Shown: one piece after another, positions 1 to 7,420 of the stretch | How positions within the stretch are numbered: the first letter of the stretch is position 1 | Layout of the letters: every line of letters begins with the position of its first letter | From: Flavobacteriaceae bacterium | GTDB taxonomy: Bacteria; Bacteroidota; Bacteroidia; Flavobacteriales; Flavobacteriaceae | NCBI GenBank assembly: GCA_018646605.1 | Contig: JABGUL010000027.1 | Span: 124,001-188,000, forward strand | Reading direction: 5' to 3' | Length of the DNA stretch: 64,000 nt | Notes under the pieces: generated by a model | What the model was told of the DNA's origin: nothing | The model's input: only the letters and a program-made list of their open reading frames with translations | Databases searched by the model: none | Translations under genes and position numbers: made by a program

Positions 1-977
1 AGGAGATTTTTGAGATTAATAAGATCCAAAAATTATCTTCAATGATGCAAACTCAGATCATTGAAAATGTTGAAGTAACACCAGAGGAGGTTCGTGTCTT
101 TTTTGAATCCATTCCAAAGAATGAGCTTCCTACTTTCGGTACTGAATTAGAGATTTCACAAATTGTAATTGAGCCTGAGGTTAGCGAAACTGAAAAAGAA
201 CGTATTATTAATCAGTTGAAAACATTTCGAGAAGATGTTCTTGAAAGGGGTTCAAGTTTTGCCTCAAAAGCTATTTTATATTCTCAGGATCCAGGATCAC
301 GCTCCACAGGTGGAAAATATACATTACATAGAAAACGTCCTCAAATGGTTAAAGAGTTTCGAGATGAGGCTTTTAGTCTTGAAGAAGGAGAAATATCCGA
401 ACCTTTTAAAACAGACTTTGGCTGGCATATTTTAATGGTTGATAAAATTCGCGGACAAGAGGTAGATGTGCGTCATATTCTCCTTACGCCTAAAATAGAG
501 CCCAATCAGCTTCAGGTGGCAAAAGAGAAACTAGATTCTTTAAAAGTTAGAGTTCAAGCAGATGAAATTTCTTTTAAAGATGCTGCGCTTGAATTTTCAG
601 ATGAAAAAGAAACTAAATACAATGGTGGTGTTTTAATTAACCCTCAAACAGGTGACACTCGTTTTGAATTAACAAATTTAGATCCAGTATTGTATAGCCA
701 GATTAGAAATTTAAAGGATGAGGCTATCTCATCTCCTATTATGGAAGAGGATCGTTCAGGTTTAAAAAAGTATAAAATCATCAAAGTGAGTAATCGTTTT
801 GATGAACATACTGCAAACTATTCAATTGATTATGTTCGAATAAAAGCACTCGCTTTAAAAGAGAAACAGTTAAATACAATTAAGGATTGGATGGCCGAAA
901 AAATAGAAGACACTTATATCAGCGTTAATAAGGACAGTAAAACCTGTGACTTCAACAATAATTGGTTGAAAATATAA
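1..977 (+). CDS. SurA-like peptidyl-prolyl isomerase, 5'-truncated by window edge
   Basis: The reading frame is open from the first complete codon at base 3, so the N-terminus and any signal peptide lie outside the window. About 324 residues are visible. They begin with a SurA-type segment (VTPEEVRVFFESIP) and continue into two parvulin (PpiC) rotamase repeats. Both repeats show the typical GGKY/GGV turn and an F-x2-GWHI-like or HILL strand. The family folds outer-membrane proteins in the periplasm. The two Met codons at 42-47 are internal, because homology-like sequence extends upstream of them. The gene converges on crtZ and leaves no intergenic space. Family call is strong; orthology to E. 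coli SurA is only inferred. Confidence 0.85.
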   Translation, partial: EIFEINKIQKLSSMMQTQIIENVEVTPEEVRVFFESIPKNELPTFGTELEISQIVIEPEVSETEKERIINQLKTFREDVLERGSSFASKAILYSQDPGSRSTGGKYTLHRKRPQMVKEFRDEAFSLEEGEISEPFKTDFGWHILMVDKIRGQEVDVRHILLTPKIEPNQLQVAKEKLDSLKVRVQADEISFKDAALEFSDEKETKYNGGVLINPQTGDTRFELTNLDPVLYSQIRNLKDEAISSPIMEEDRSGLKKYKIIKVSNRFDEHTANYSIDYVRIKALALKEKQLNTIKDWMAEKIEDTYISVNKDSKTCDFNNNWLKI

Positions 978-1421
978 TTATTTAAAATATTTTACTGGAA
1001 CCCATAGCATACCGAAACATTCTCCTTTTTCTTTATTGATGTTTTTGTGATGTATCTTGTGTGCACGCCGTAGACCTTTCGCGTACTTATTATCGATATT
1101 ACGAAGTATTTTGAAGCGCTGATGTATAAATATGTCGTGAACAATAAAATAGGAGAGGCCATATAAAAATATACCAATAGCTATCGGTAAACCTGGCCAA
1201 AACCCAGCTTCTCCCCATAAAATCACAAACCCAGAACTCACTAAAGCATAAAAAATAAAAAATAAGTCATTGCGTTCAAACCAGGACTTGTGATCTTTTA
1301 AATGATGGTCTTTGTGAAGAGACCATAAAAAGCCATGCATAATGTATTTATGTGAAAACCAGGCCATAAACTCCATAAAGCAAAAAGTAACTATTAGAAT
1401 TGTGATCCAAAGAAAAGTCAT
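978..1421 (-). CDS. crtZ: Beta-carotene hydroxylase CrtZ
   Basis: The product is a 147-residue membrane di-iron hydroxylase that adds 3-OH groups to beta-ionone rings (beta-carotene to zeaxanthin). All four histidine boxes are visible: H24-x4-H29, HKDHH at 36-40, H95-x4-H100 and HKIHH at 121-125. Hydrophobic stretches at 1-20, 53-70 and 76-95 fit membrane segments. It lies 14 bp downstream of crtB on the same strand and is probably co-transcribed with it. Length and motif spacing match bacterial CrtZ. Substrate specificity (beta-carotene or another carotenoid) is inferred from family. Confidence 0.9.
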   Translation of the reverse strand: MTFLWITILIVTFCFMEFMAWFSHKYIMHGFLWSLHKDHHLKDHKSWFERNDLFFIFYALVSSGFVILWGEAGFWPGLPIAIGIFLYGLSYFIVHDIFIHQRFKILRNIDNKYAKGLRRAHKIHHKNINKEKGECFGMLWVPVKYFK

Positions 1422-1435
1422 GAGGTGCGTTTATT

Positions 1436-2275
1436 TTAGAGTAAGTTTAATCGGTATTTTAAATAACTACGGGCAAGGACGCTTATTTTTTGATAATTAG
1501 GAACCCTAATTCTCGTTTTTTGGATGGACAGCGAAGGTGTTTTCTTTAATTTAGAAAGTAATTTTGTGTAATATTTATAAGCTGTATAAACACCAAATCG
1601 AGCCTCAGTTGGGAGCTTAAAAATTCCTTCCAGCGCTATATTAAAATCTGCTTCAATTTCTTGAATAATGAGTGACTTAGAGTGTTCGTCAAACTTTGTG
1701 AAATCAACGTTAGGGAAATAGGTGCGATCCAAACCTTGAAAATCTTCTTTTAAATCTCTTAAGAAATTTACTTTTTGAAAAGCAGAGCCTAGTGCCATTG
1801 CTGGAGTTTTAAGTTCTTCATAGGTTTTGTCATCTCCTTTCACAAAAACTTTAAGACACATTAAACCAACTACATCAGCTGATCCGTAGATGTATTCCTT
1901 ATACTCCTCTTGAGTTTCGTATACTTGTTTTGATAAATCCAAACGCATACTTTTCATAAATGCATGGATAAGATCGTGGTCAATGTTAAAAAGGTTGACA
2001 GTATATTGAAATGAATTTAATATGGGATTTATACTTATTTTATCATTTAAGCTTTTGTATAAATCAATTTCAAAGTCATTTAGCAGTTTCTCCTTGTCAT
2101 GTTTGTGGAAGGTGTCAACAATTTCATCTGCAAATCTTACAAAACCATATAGGTTGTAAATGTGATTACGTATGGATGAATCAAGCATTTTTGTTGCCAT
2201 AGAAAATGAAGTGCTGTAGGCATTGGTAACCAGACGGCTACAATCTTGACTAACAGAATCAAATAAATTTTCCAT
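1436..2275 (-). CDS. crtB: Phytoene synthase CrtB
   Basis: The 279-residue protein belongs to the squalene/phytoene synthase family, which joins two geranylgeranyl diphosphates to make phytoene, the first committed step to C40 carotenoids. The two aspartate-rich substrate and Mg-binding motifs are present: DEIVD at 50-54 and DLKED at 174-178 inside NFLRDLKED. The YGSADVVGLMC segment near 130-140 is also typical. It sits between the MerR regulator (75 bp upstream) and crtZ, all on the minus strand. Neither phytoene desaturase (crtI) nor lycopene cyclase is in the window. Squalene-type alternatives are less likely given the crtZ neighbour. Confidence 0.92.
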   Translation of the reverse strand: MENLFDSVSQDCSRLVTNAYSTSFSMATKMLDSSIRNHIYNLYGFVRFADEIVDTFHKHDKEKLLNDFEIDLYKSLNDKISINPILNSFQYTVNLFNIDHDLIHAFMKSMRLDLSKQVYETQEEYKEYIYGSADVVGLMCLKVFVKGDDKTYEELKTPAMALGSAFQKVNFLRDLKEDFQGLDRTYFPNVDFTKFDEHSKSLIIQEIEADFNIALEGIFKLPTEARFGVYTAYKYYTKLLSKLKKTPSLSIQKTRIRVPNYQKISVLARSYLKYRLNLL

Positions 2276-2349
2276 AGAGTTCTATTCCTAAATTCCAATT
2301 ATAGTATAAACCATAAAATTAGGAAAAAGTGAACTAAAACAGATGAATT

Positions 2350-3273
2350 TTAACTTAAAATGGTTTGAATAAAGTAATTTGACATAAAACTTTCAACAGA
2401 TCGGTATAATTCGATTTTGTCAGGTAGATTATCTGTTTTAATTTCAAGCTGTTGAGGGCCAAAAATAATTAATTTAGAATCTGTTTTTGAGAGTAATTTT
2501 TCATGAAATTCATTTAAATAAGGCATAATTTCATCCTTATTTGGCTCAACTGTTAGATAAGTTACAAAATTAAAAGTGCTATTGTAAGTAAAAAGCGTCT
2601 CTAAACTTGAAGTTTGAATAGATTGCCCTAAAAAGATAGTGCGGTATCCATTGGAAAGAATTAGATAATTTAAATATAAAATACCAAGTTCATGAATTTC
2701 ATTTTCCGGAAGGAACAAAGCAAATATGGGTTGATCGTCTTGAAACGTGTTGTTTCGCTGTAATAATTCAGTTTGAACGTGAATTTTTTGTTTCACTAAG
2801 TTGGTTATGAAATGTTCATGTGAAGGAGAAATAGCACCTGTTTGCCATAATATGCCTAACTCTTTCATTAGGGGCATAAAAATGTCCATAAAAACATATT
2901 CAAAGTTGTTATGGAGAAGTATTTCATCATAATTATTGTCAAATAGATCACAATCAAAATTAATCATTGCAAGTTTAAATGCATTAATTGATACTTGTTC
3001 TGAGTTTGACTTTAAAGCAATGTTTCGGACTAAGTCAGGAATTTCATCGGAACTTAAGCTCGCAATTTTGGAAATTTTAAATCCGTGATTGTACAAGAGT
3101 GTAACATTCAATAGTGTTTTAAGACTTTCGAGACTGTAACGTCTAATGTTAGTGTCTGTTCTCTCTGGTTCAAGAAGGTTATACCTTTTTTCCCATATAC
3201 GAAGTGTATGGGCTTTAATCCCTGAGATATTCTCAAGATTTTTTATGCTGAAAGTGCTTTTTATCTTTTTCAT
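2350..3273 (-). CDS. MerR-family regulator with B12-binding domain (CarH/LitR-like)
   Basis: The product is 307 residues. An N-terminal MerR winged helix (about 6-75) carries SGIKAHTLRIWEKRYNLL and RRYS. A C-terminal cobalamin-binding half follows. Both hallmark motifs of the CarH/LitR light sensors are present: W143-x9-E153-H154, which caps the upper axial face, and E192-x-H194-x2-G197, whose His is the lower cobalt ligand. Known CarH proteins repress carotenoid genes in the dark as adenosylcobalamin tetramers and release DNA in light. Its place upstream of crtB-crtZ supports the same role here, by inference. I chose the ATG at 3273 because MKKIKSTFSIKNLE starts the fold and the upstream frame runs through tRNA-Leu. 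Confidence 0.88.
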   Translation of the reverse strand: MKKIKSTFSIKNLENISGIKAHTLRIWEKRYNLLEPERTDTNIRRYSLESLKTLLNVTLLYNHGFKISKIASLSSDEIPDLVRNIALKSNSEQVSINAFKLAMINFDCDLFDNNYDEILLHNNFEYVFMDIFMPLMKELGILWQTGAISPSHEHFITNLVKQKIHVQTELLQRNNTFQDDQPIFALFLPENEIHELGILYLNYLILSNGYRTIFLGQSIQTSSLETLFTYNSTFNFVTYLTVEPNKDEIMPYLNEFHEKLLSKTDSKLIIFGPQQLEIKTDNLPDKIELYRSVESFMSNYFIQTILS

Positions 3274-3300
3274 CGTCTTTGCTACATTTAAAAGCTTAAA

Positions 3301-3308
3301 CAAATATA
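3301..3308 (-). promoter_or_regulatory. Candidate -7 element for the MerR gene
   Basis: On the minus strand TATATTTG matches the Bacteroidota TAnnTTTG promoter element. It lies 27 bp upstream of the chosen ATG at 3273, so transcription would start about 20 nt before the gene. No clear -33 TTG was found at ideal spacing. It also supports the start choice, because it falls between tRNA-Leu and the gene. Confidence 0.5.
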
Positions 3309-3334
3309 ACAAAAAAAACGATTTTATTTTAATG

Positions 3335-3418
3335 TGCGCACGAGAAGACTCGAACTTCCACGGGAATAATCCCACCAGCCCCTCAAGCTGGCGCGTCTAC
3401 CAATTCCGCCACGTGCGC
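3335..3418 (-). tRNA. tRNA-Leu (anticodon GAG)
   Basis: An 84-nt class II tRNA reads on the minus strand. The acceptor stem GCGCACG pairs with CGTGCGC. The anticodon stem CCAGC/GCTGG holds the loop TTGAGGG, so the anticodon is GAG. A long variable arm and TTCGAGT T-loop follow. The discriminator base is A and CCA is not encoded. It lies 9 nt downstream of tRNA-Lys and is probably processed from the same transcript. Confidence 0.93.
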
Positions 3419-3427
3419 ATAGAAAAG

Positions 3428-3500
3428 TGACTTGGCTGGGGCTCGAACCCAGGACCCTCTCCTTAAAAGGGAGATGCTCTACCAACTGAGCTACCGAATC
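3428..3500 (-). tRNA. tRNA-Lys (anticodon TTT)
   Basis: A 73-nt class I tRNA reads on the minus strand. The anticodon stem TCTCC/GGAGA holds loop CTTTTAA, giving anticodon TTT. D-arm GCTCAGTTGGTAGAGC and T-arm CTGGG/CCCAG are regular. The acceptor stem GATTCGG against CCAAGTC contains one U3-G70 wobble and one C5-A68 mismatch. The discriminator is A, and CCA is not encoded. Confidence 0.93.
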
Positions 3501-3578
3501 TTTTGAGGGTGCAAATATAATATCAAATCTTAATTTATCCCCTTGATTTCATATAAATTTGTAGGAGTTTTAAAAACA

Positions 3579-4106
3579 ATGAAAATAAATAAAATTATAC
3601 TTCTTGGCTACATGGGTTGTGGGAAAAGCGCAGTGGGTTCTTTACTGAAGGAAAGACTGGGGTTCTCATATTGGGATTTGGATCATTTTATAGAGGAAAA
3701 ATCGAAAATATCCATTCCGGAAATATTCAAAACAAAAGGAGAAATTCATTTTAGAAAAATGGAAAGAGATTATTTAGAAAAAGCTTTACTAGAGGATCCC
3801 TTAATTCTTTCTACAGGAGGAGGAACTCCTTGTTACTATGATACCATGTCATATTTAAATTCCCTTGAAGGCGTAAAAACTATATATCTAAAGACAAGTG
3901 TAAAAGAGCTTAGTAGACGTCTTTTTGAAGCGCAATCAAATCGTCCTTTATTAAGTCATTTAAAAACAATAGAAGCATTTCAAGAGTTTGTAGGCAAACA
4001 TTTATTTGAAAGAAGTGTATTTTATAATGAAGCACATCTTTCAATTGTAACGGATAATAAATCAATTGTTGAAGTAGCAATTGAGATTCAAAAAAGTTTA
4101 GCTTAA
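3579..4106 (+). CDS. aroK: Shikimate kinase
   Basis: The 175-residue enzyme phosphorylates shikimate with ATP in the chorismate pathway. The P-loop GYMGCGKSAVG lies near 10-20. WDLD (shikimate and Mg site) and STGGGTP near residue 83 are also present, and the SNRPLL segment is typical of the lid. I chose the ATG at 3579 because it starts MKINKIILLGYMGCGKS directly, and GGAG lies about 12 nt upstream. A start 36 bp earlier would add an unconserved extension. Its 3' end overlaps the convergent phosphoribosyltransferase gene by 9 bp. Confidence 0.92.
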   Translation: MKINKIILLGYMGCGKSAVGSLLKERLGFSYWDLDHFIEEKSKISIPEIFKTKGEIHFRKMERDYLEKALLEDPLILSTGGGTPCYYDTMSYLNSLEGVKTIYLKTSVKELSRRLFEAQSNRPLLSHLKTIEAFQEFVGKHLFERSVFYNEAHLSIVTDNKSIVEVAIEIQKSLA

Positions 4107-4601
4107 ATAAATTCCACTTTCTTCACCTTCTAAAACAACTTTCACATGGTCATTTAAAGAAGTGGATAAAGAAATCCCTTTAAAATCTGCTTTTATAGGG
4201 TATTTTTTATGATTACGATTTACCATTACTGCAGTATTTATTTGCTTGACGGGTATTTGAAGAAAATAACTTACTGCATAAATCAAGGTACTGCCTGTGT
4301 CTAGGACATCATCAATAATAACTATAGAATGGTCTTTAAAGTTTTCAATAGGGGATGAACTTTTTACGGTATCCCTTGGATTAGATTTATTCATTTCAAG
4401 GTTGACATGAATTAAACGCAAAGGACTAATTACTTTTAAAACATCTCCCAAAAGGAAAGCAAGTTGGGTACCCTCCTTACCAATTCCTGCAATTACCAAA
4501 CTCGTTTGATCAACATTATTTTCATAAATCTGATAGGCAATTCGTTTGATGCTTGAACTGATGTCTGCAGCTGATTTTATTTTATTTCCCAACGTTTTCA
4601 T
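4098..4601 (-). CDS. PyrR-like phosphoribosyltransferase
   Basis: The 167-residue protein has the type I phosphoribosyltransferase fold. The PRPP-binding loop IVIIDDVLDTGST lies near residues 93-105. An upstream AGIGKEG segment forms the pyrophosphate loop. Such proteins transfer phosphoribose to a base, or act like PyrR as uracil phosphoribosyltransferases or regulators. The base is not readable from sequence. It lies 19 bp downstream of the S4-domain gene on the same strand, and its 3' end overlaps aroK. Orthology to true PyrR is uncertain. Confidence 0.8.
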   Translation of the reverse strand: MKTLGNKIKSAADISSSIKRIAYQIYENNVDQTSLVIAGIGKEGTQLAFLLGDVLKVISPLRLIHVNLEMNKSNPRDTVKSSSPIENFKDHSIVIIDDVLDTGSTLIYAVSYFLQIPVKQINTAVMVNRNHKKYPIKADFKGISLSTSLNDHVKVVLEGEESGIYLS

Positions 4602-4620
4602 ACTTTATTTTGCTGTGAAG

Positions 4621-5013
4621 TTACAAATCTTCTTTTTCTTCTTCTGTTTCTCCTATTTCAAGTTCATCAAGATCACGGCGATCTTTTTTAGTAGGTCTTC
4701 CGGTTCCTTCTTCTCTACGAATGCTACCAGTTAGATTTTGAAGTTCTTGATTTTCAAATACTGAAGGGTCTGTTTTTTCAATTACGTAAAGCGCAACAAG
4801 CTTAGGACCCATTCTACTTTTTGGAATGTCAAGAACCTCAAAGGTTCTCCATAACTGATCTTTTCTTACTTCAATTTGATCATGTGGTAAAATTTCTCTA
4901 GAAGGTTTTACTTTTTGTCCATTTACTTTTACCTGTCCTTTTTTACAGATTGTACTAGCCAAATTCCTTGACTTAAAAAGACGGATACACCATAAATATT
5001 GATCAACACGCAT
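4621..5013 (-). CDS. S4-domain RNA-binding protein (Hsp15-like)
   Basis: The 130-residue protein begins with an S4 RNA-binding domain at 1-60 (MRVDQYLWCIRLFKSRNLA, then GQVKVNGQKVKPS). A basic linker and an acidic tail rich in Glu follow. Hsp15-type proteins bind stalled 50S subunits carrying nascent chains. I chose the ATG at 5013 because it starts the S4 fold exactly; the in-frame codons upstream encode an unconserved stretch and would overlap the divergent lipoprotein gene. RRDLDELE near the end suggests a charged, flexible C-terminus. The Hsp15 assignment is by domain only. Confidence 0.82.
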   Translation of the reverse strand: MRVDQYLWCIRLFKSRNLASTICKKGQVKVNGQKVKPSREILPHDQIEVRKDQLWRTFEVLDIPKSRMGPKLVALYVIEKTDPSVFENQELQNLTGSIRREEGTGRPTKKDRRDLDELEIGETEEEKEDL

Positions 5014-5028
5014 ATATAAAACTTCTTT

Positions 5029-5850
5029 ATGAGATACAGCAAAAATAAAGTAAAATCGTATCTTGTACACGTTTTAAAAATAGTATTCTTGAAAAAAATT
5101 CTTACCAATACCGCCTTTTTGATCTTGTTGATTTTATCCTGTACAAATGAAGAGGAAGTTGAGCTCCCACGAGACGTAAGTGAGCAATCTATCGCTGATG
5201 ATCAATTATTAGAGAATTTTCTGTCAACACATTATTACAATTATGAAGCTTTCGATAATTCCGACCGCTATCCAGAAATTATTTTTGATACCCTTAGTGG
5301 TGCAAATGCCTCTAAGACTCCTTTGATTTCTCAAGTTGAAAAAAAGATAATTCGTGTTAAGACTTCAGATGGTAGTTTTGTGAATCATAATTTATACTAT
5401 TTGATTGCCAGAGAAGGAATAGGTAAAAGCCCTGCTTCGGTTGATTCAACTTTTCAATCTTATGAGGGATCACTCCTAAATGGAAATGTTTTTGATAGCA
5501 ATCAAAATTCAATTTGGTTTGATTTAACTCAAGTAGTTAGAGGCTTTAGAGAAGGGATGCCCAATTTCAAAGCAGGTACTTATGATGTAAATGAGGATAA
5601 TTCAATCACTTTCAAGGACTACGGACAGGGAGCTGTTTTTATGCCTTCTGGATTAGGTTATTTTAGTAGAGCTGCGGGGGCAATTCCTTCCTATTCCCCT
5701 TTGATTTTTAAGATCAATTTATACACAGTAAAACAAACGGATCATGATGGTGATGGTATCCCTTCATCAGAAGAATTTGACAATGATGGCGATGGTATCG
5801 CGGATGATACAGATGGTGACGGTACGCCAGATTATTTGGATAAAAGTTAA
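5029..5850 (+). CDS. FKBP-type prolyl isomerase lipoprotein with calcium-type repeats
   Basis: A lipoprotein signal ends at LILSC, followed by the acidic run TNEEEVE, which resembles Bacteroidota surface-export signals. The central region shows FKBP features: YEGSLLNGNVFDS, VVRGFREGMPNFKAG and SPLIFKINLY. The C-terminus has three thrombospondin type-3-like repeats (DHDGDGIP, DNDGDGIADD, DGDGTPDYLD), which usually bind Ca2+. The ATG at 5029 lies only 15 bp from the divergent S4 gene. A TTG at 5089 would give a more typical signal peptide (KKILTNTAFLILLILSC), so the start is uncertain. The 3' end overlaps the next convergent gene by 4 bp. Confidence 0.82.
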   Translation: MRYSKNKVKSYLVHVLKIVFLKKILTNTAFLILLILSCTNEEEVELPRDVSEQSIADDQLLENFLSTHYYNYEAFDNSDRYPEIIFDTLSGANASKTPLISQVEKKIIRVKTSDGSFVNHNLYYLIAREGIGKSPASVDSTFQSYEGSLLNGNVFDSNQNSIWFDLTQVVRGFREGMPNFKAGTYDVNEDNSITFKDYGQGAVFMPSGLGYFSRAAGAIPSYSPLIFKINLYTVKQTDHDGDGIPSSEEFDNDGDGIADDTDGDGTPDYLDKS

Positions 5851-6443
5851 TTCAAGTTATAAGCTAATCCTAGACTCCATTGATTAACTCTTGAGTCTAC
5901 TTTTCCTGAAATTGGAACTCCCTTGTTTTCTAAAAGTAAAATCTCATTTGATTTAAGACCCCTGTCGTATCTTATCCCAATACTCAAGTCACCTAAGTGT
6001 AAACGTACCCCCATATGAATTCCAATAGAAGTGTTTGATTCTAATTTACTCAAACTAAAATTCTCAATTTTTGGCTGTGTATCATAACGTAAACTTGGAC
6101 CAGCGAAAACACTTAAAAGAGGTAGTATTTCAAATCCTATAGATATGGGTGCTTCTAAACGGCTTTGAGAGAGAGTTAAGTTTTCAATATCAGTATTCAA
6201 GGATGAAAATTGAAGCTCAGGGCGAATGTAAATTATGGGTAAATCGATTTCTAAAAACCCACCAAAATAATAACCAGATAATTTTTCCTTTACATTTTCT
6301 ACACTAGAAAAATCTGAAGTAGCACCTGTTATAGATCCGGAAGCATTTACAATTATACCTGCTTTTAATCCATATTCAACTTGTCCGTGGAGGAATGAGG
6401 TCATTAAAAAAAGAAAAACTATAATTTGATTTTTTAATGACAT
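5847..6443 (-). CDS. Outer-membrane beta-barrel protein
   Basis: The 198-residue protein begins with a signal peptide (MSLKNQIIVFLFLMTSFLHG, cleavage likely before Q21-VEYG). Alternating hydrophobic and polar strands follow, with Gly turns such as YGLKAGI and FAGPSLRYD. It ends in the aromatic/hydrophobic strand WSLGLAYNL typical of small Bacteroidota barrels. No enzyme motif is seen, so its cargo or function is unknown. It is the last gene after the split transketolase on the same strand, 10 bp away, which suggests read-through rather than a shared function. Confidence 0.75.
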   Translation of the reverse strand: MSLKNQIIVFLFLMTSFLHGQVEYGLKAGIIVNASGSITGATSDFSSVENVKEKLSGYYFGGFLEIDLPIIYIRPELQFSSLNTDIENLTLSQSRLEAPISIGFEILPLLSVFAGPSLRYDTQPKIENFSLSKLESNTSIGIHMGVRLHLGDLSIGIRYDRGLKSNEILLLENKGVPISGKVDSRVNQWSLGLAYNLN

Positions 6444-6453
6444 ATTTAAATAT

Positions 6454-7407
6454 TTATTTACGTTTTATTACTTGATGTACTTTTTGGATTATTGCACTTT
6501 TATCTAAGCCATATTTAGTCATCAACTGTGCTGGGGTGCCAGATTCACCAAAAGTATCTTGAGTAGCAACCATTTCCATTGGTGTCGGAAGTTTAAGTCC
6601 TAATAGACCTGAAATAGTTTCTCCTAATCCACCAAGGTAGTTATGTTCTTCAGCACTTACAAGACATCCTGTCTTTTTAACAGAATTTAAAATGATTTCT
6701 TCGTCCAAAGGCTTAATTGTATGGATATTAATTACTTCAGCACTTATTCCATTTGCTTCAAGTTCTTCTGCTGCTTGTAATGCTTCCCATACTAGATGCC
6801 CTGTAGCAACTATTGTAACATCGTTTCCTGGGTTCAATAAAATTCCTTTTCCAATTTCAAAGCCTAATTCTGGGGTTGTGAAGTTTGCGACCTTTGGTCG
6901 GCCAAAGCGCAAGTATACAGGCCCTTCAAAATCAGCAATTGCAAGAGTAGCTGCTTTGGTTTGATTGTAATCACATGTGTTAATAACAGTCATTCCAGGA
7001 AGCATTTTCATCATTCCAATATCTTCAAGGATTTGATGTGTTGCTCCATCTTCTCCTAGAGTTATTCCGGCATGAGAAGCACATATTTTCACATTCTTTC
7101 CAGAATAAGCGATGGATTGACGAATTTGATCATAAACTCTTCCTGTGGAAAAGTTGGCGAATGTACCTGTAAAAGGAATTTTACCACCAATGGTTAAGCC
7201 CGCTGCAATTCCCATCATATTTGCTTCAGCAATTCCAATTTGAAAAAAACGCTCTGGATTTTCATCAATAAAATCCTGCATTTTTAAAGAGCCAATCAAG
7301 TCGGCACATAAAGCGACTACATTGGGATTCGTTCTTCCTAATTCTGTTAGACCATCACCAAATCCTGACCGGGTATCGTTACTTCCTTGGTTTATATATT
7401 GTTTCAT
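6454..7407 (-). CDS. Transketolase, C-terminal subunit
   Basis: The 317-residue protein matches the pyrimidine-binding and C-terminal domains of transketolase. IGIAEANMMGIAAGL near residues 57-71 carries the catalytic Glu that activates thiamine diphosphate. SHAGITLGEDGATHQ near 113 and a C-terminal Rossmann-like domain with SAEEHNYLGGLG follow. With the N-terminal subunit 13 bp upstream it should form an alpha2-beta2 transketolase of the pentose phosphate pathway. Related 1-deoxyxylulose-phosphate synthase is excluded by the split and by length. Confidence 0.9.
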   Translation of the reverse strand: MKQYINQGSNDTRSGFGDGLTELGRTNPNVVALCADLIGSLKMQDFIDENPERFFQIGIAEANMMGIAAGLTIGGKIPFTGTFANFSTGRVYDQIRQSIAYSGKNVKICASHAGITLGEDGATHQILEDIGMMKMLPGMTVINTCDYNQTKAATLAIADFEGPVYLRFGRPKVANFTTPELGFEIGKGILLNPGNDVTIVATGHLVWEALQAAEELEANGISAEVINIHTIKPLDEEIILNSVKKTGCLVSAEEHNYLGGLGETISGLLGLKLPTPMEMVATQDTFGESGTPAQLMTKYGLDKSAIIQKVHQVIKRK

Positions 7408-7420
7408 TTTATTTTATTTT

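Noticed and set aside
3274-3375. N-terminal extension of the MerR regulator by 34 codons
   Set aside because: It runs into tRNA-Leu, is not MerR-like, and a -7 promoter box lies inside it.
3146-3430. Plus-strand frame across the tRNA genes
   Set aside because: It is antisense to the MerR gene and tRNA-Leu and has no protein-like features.
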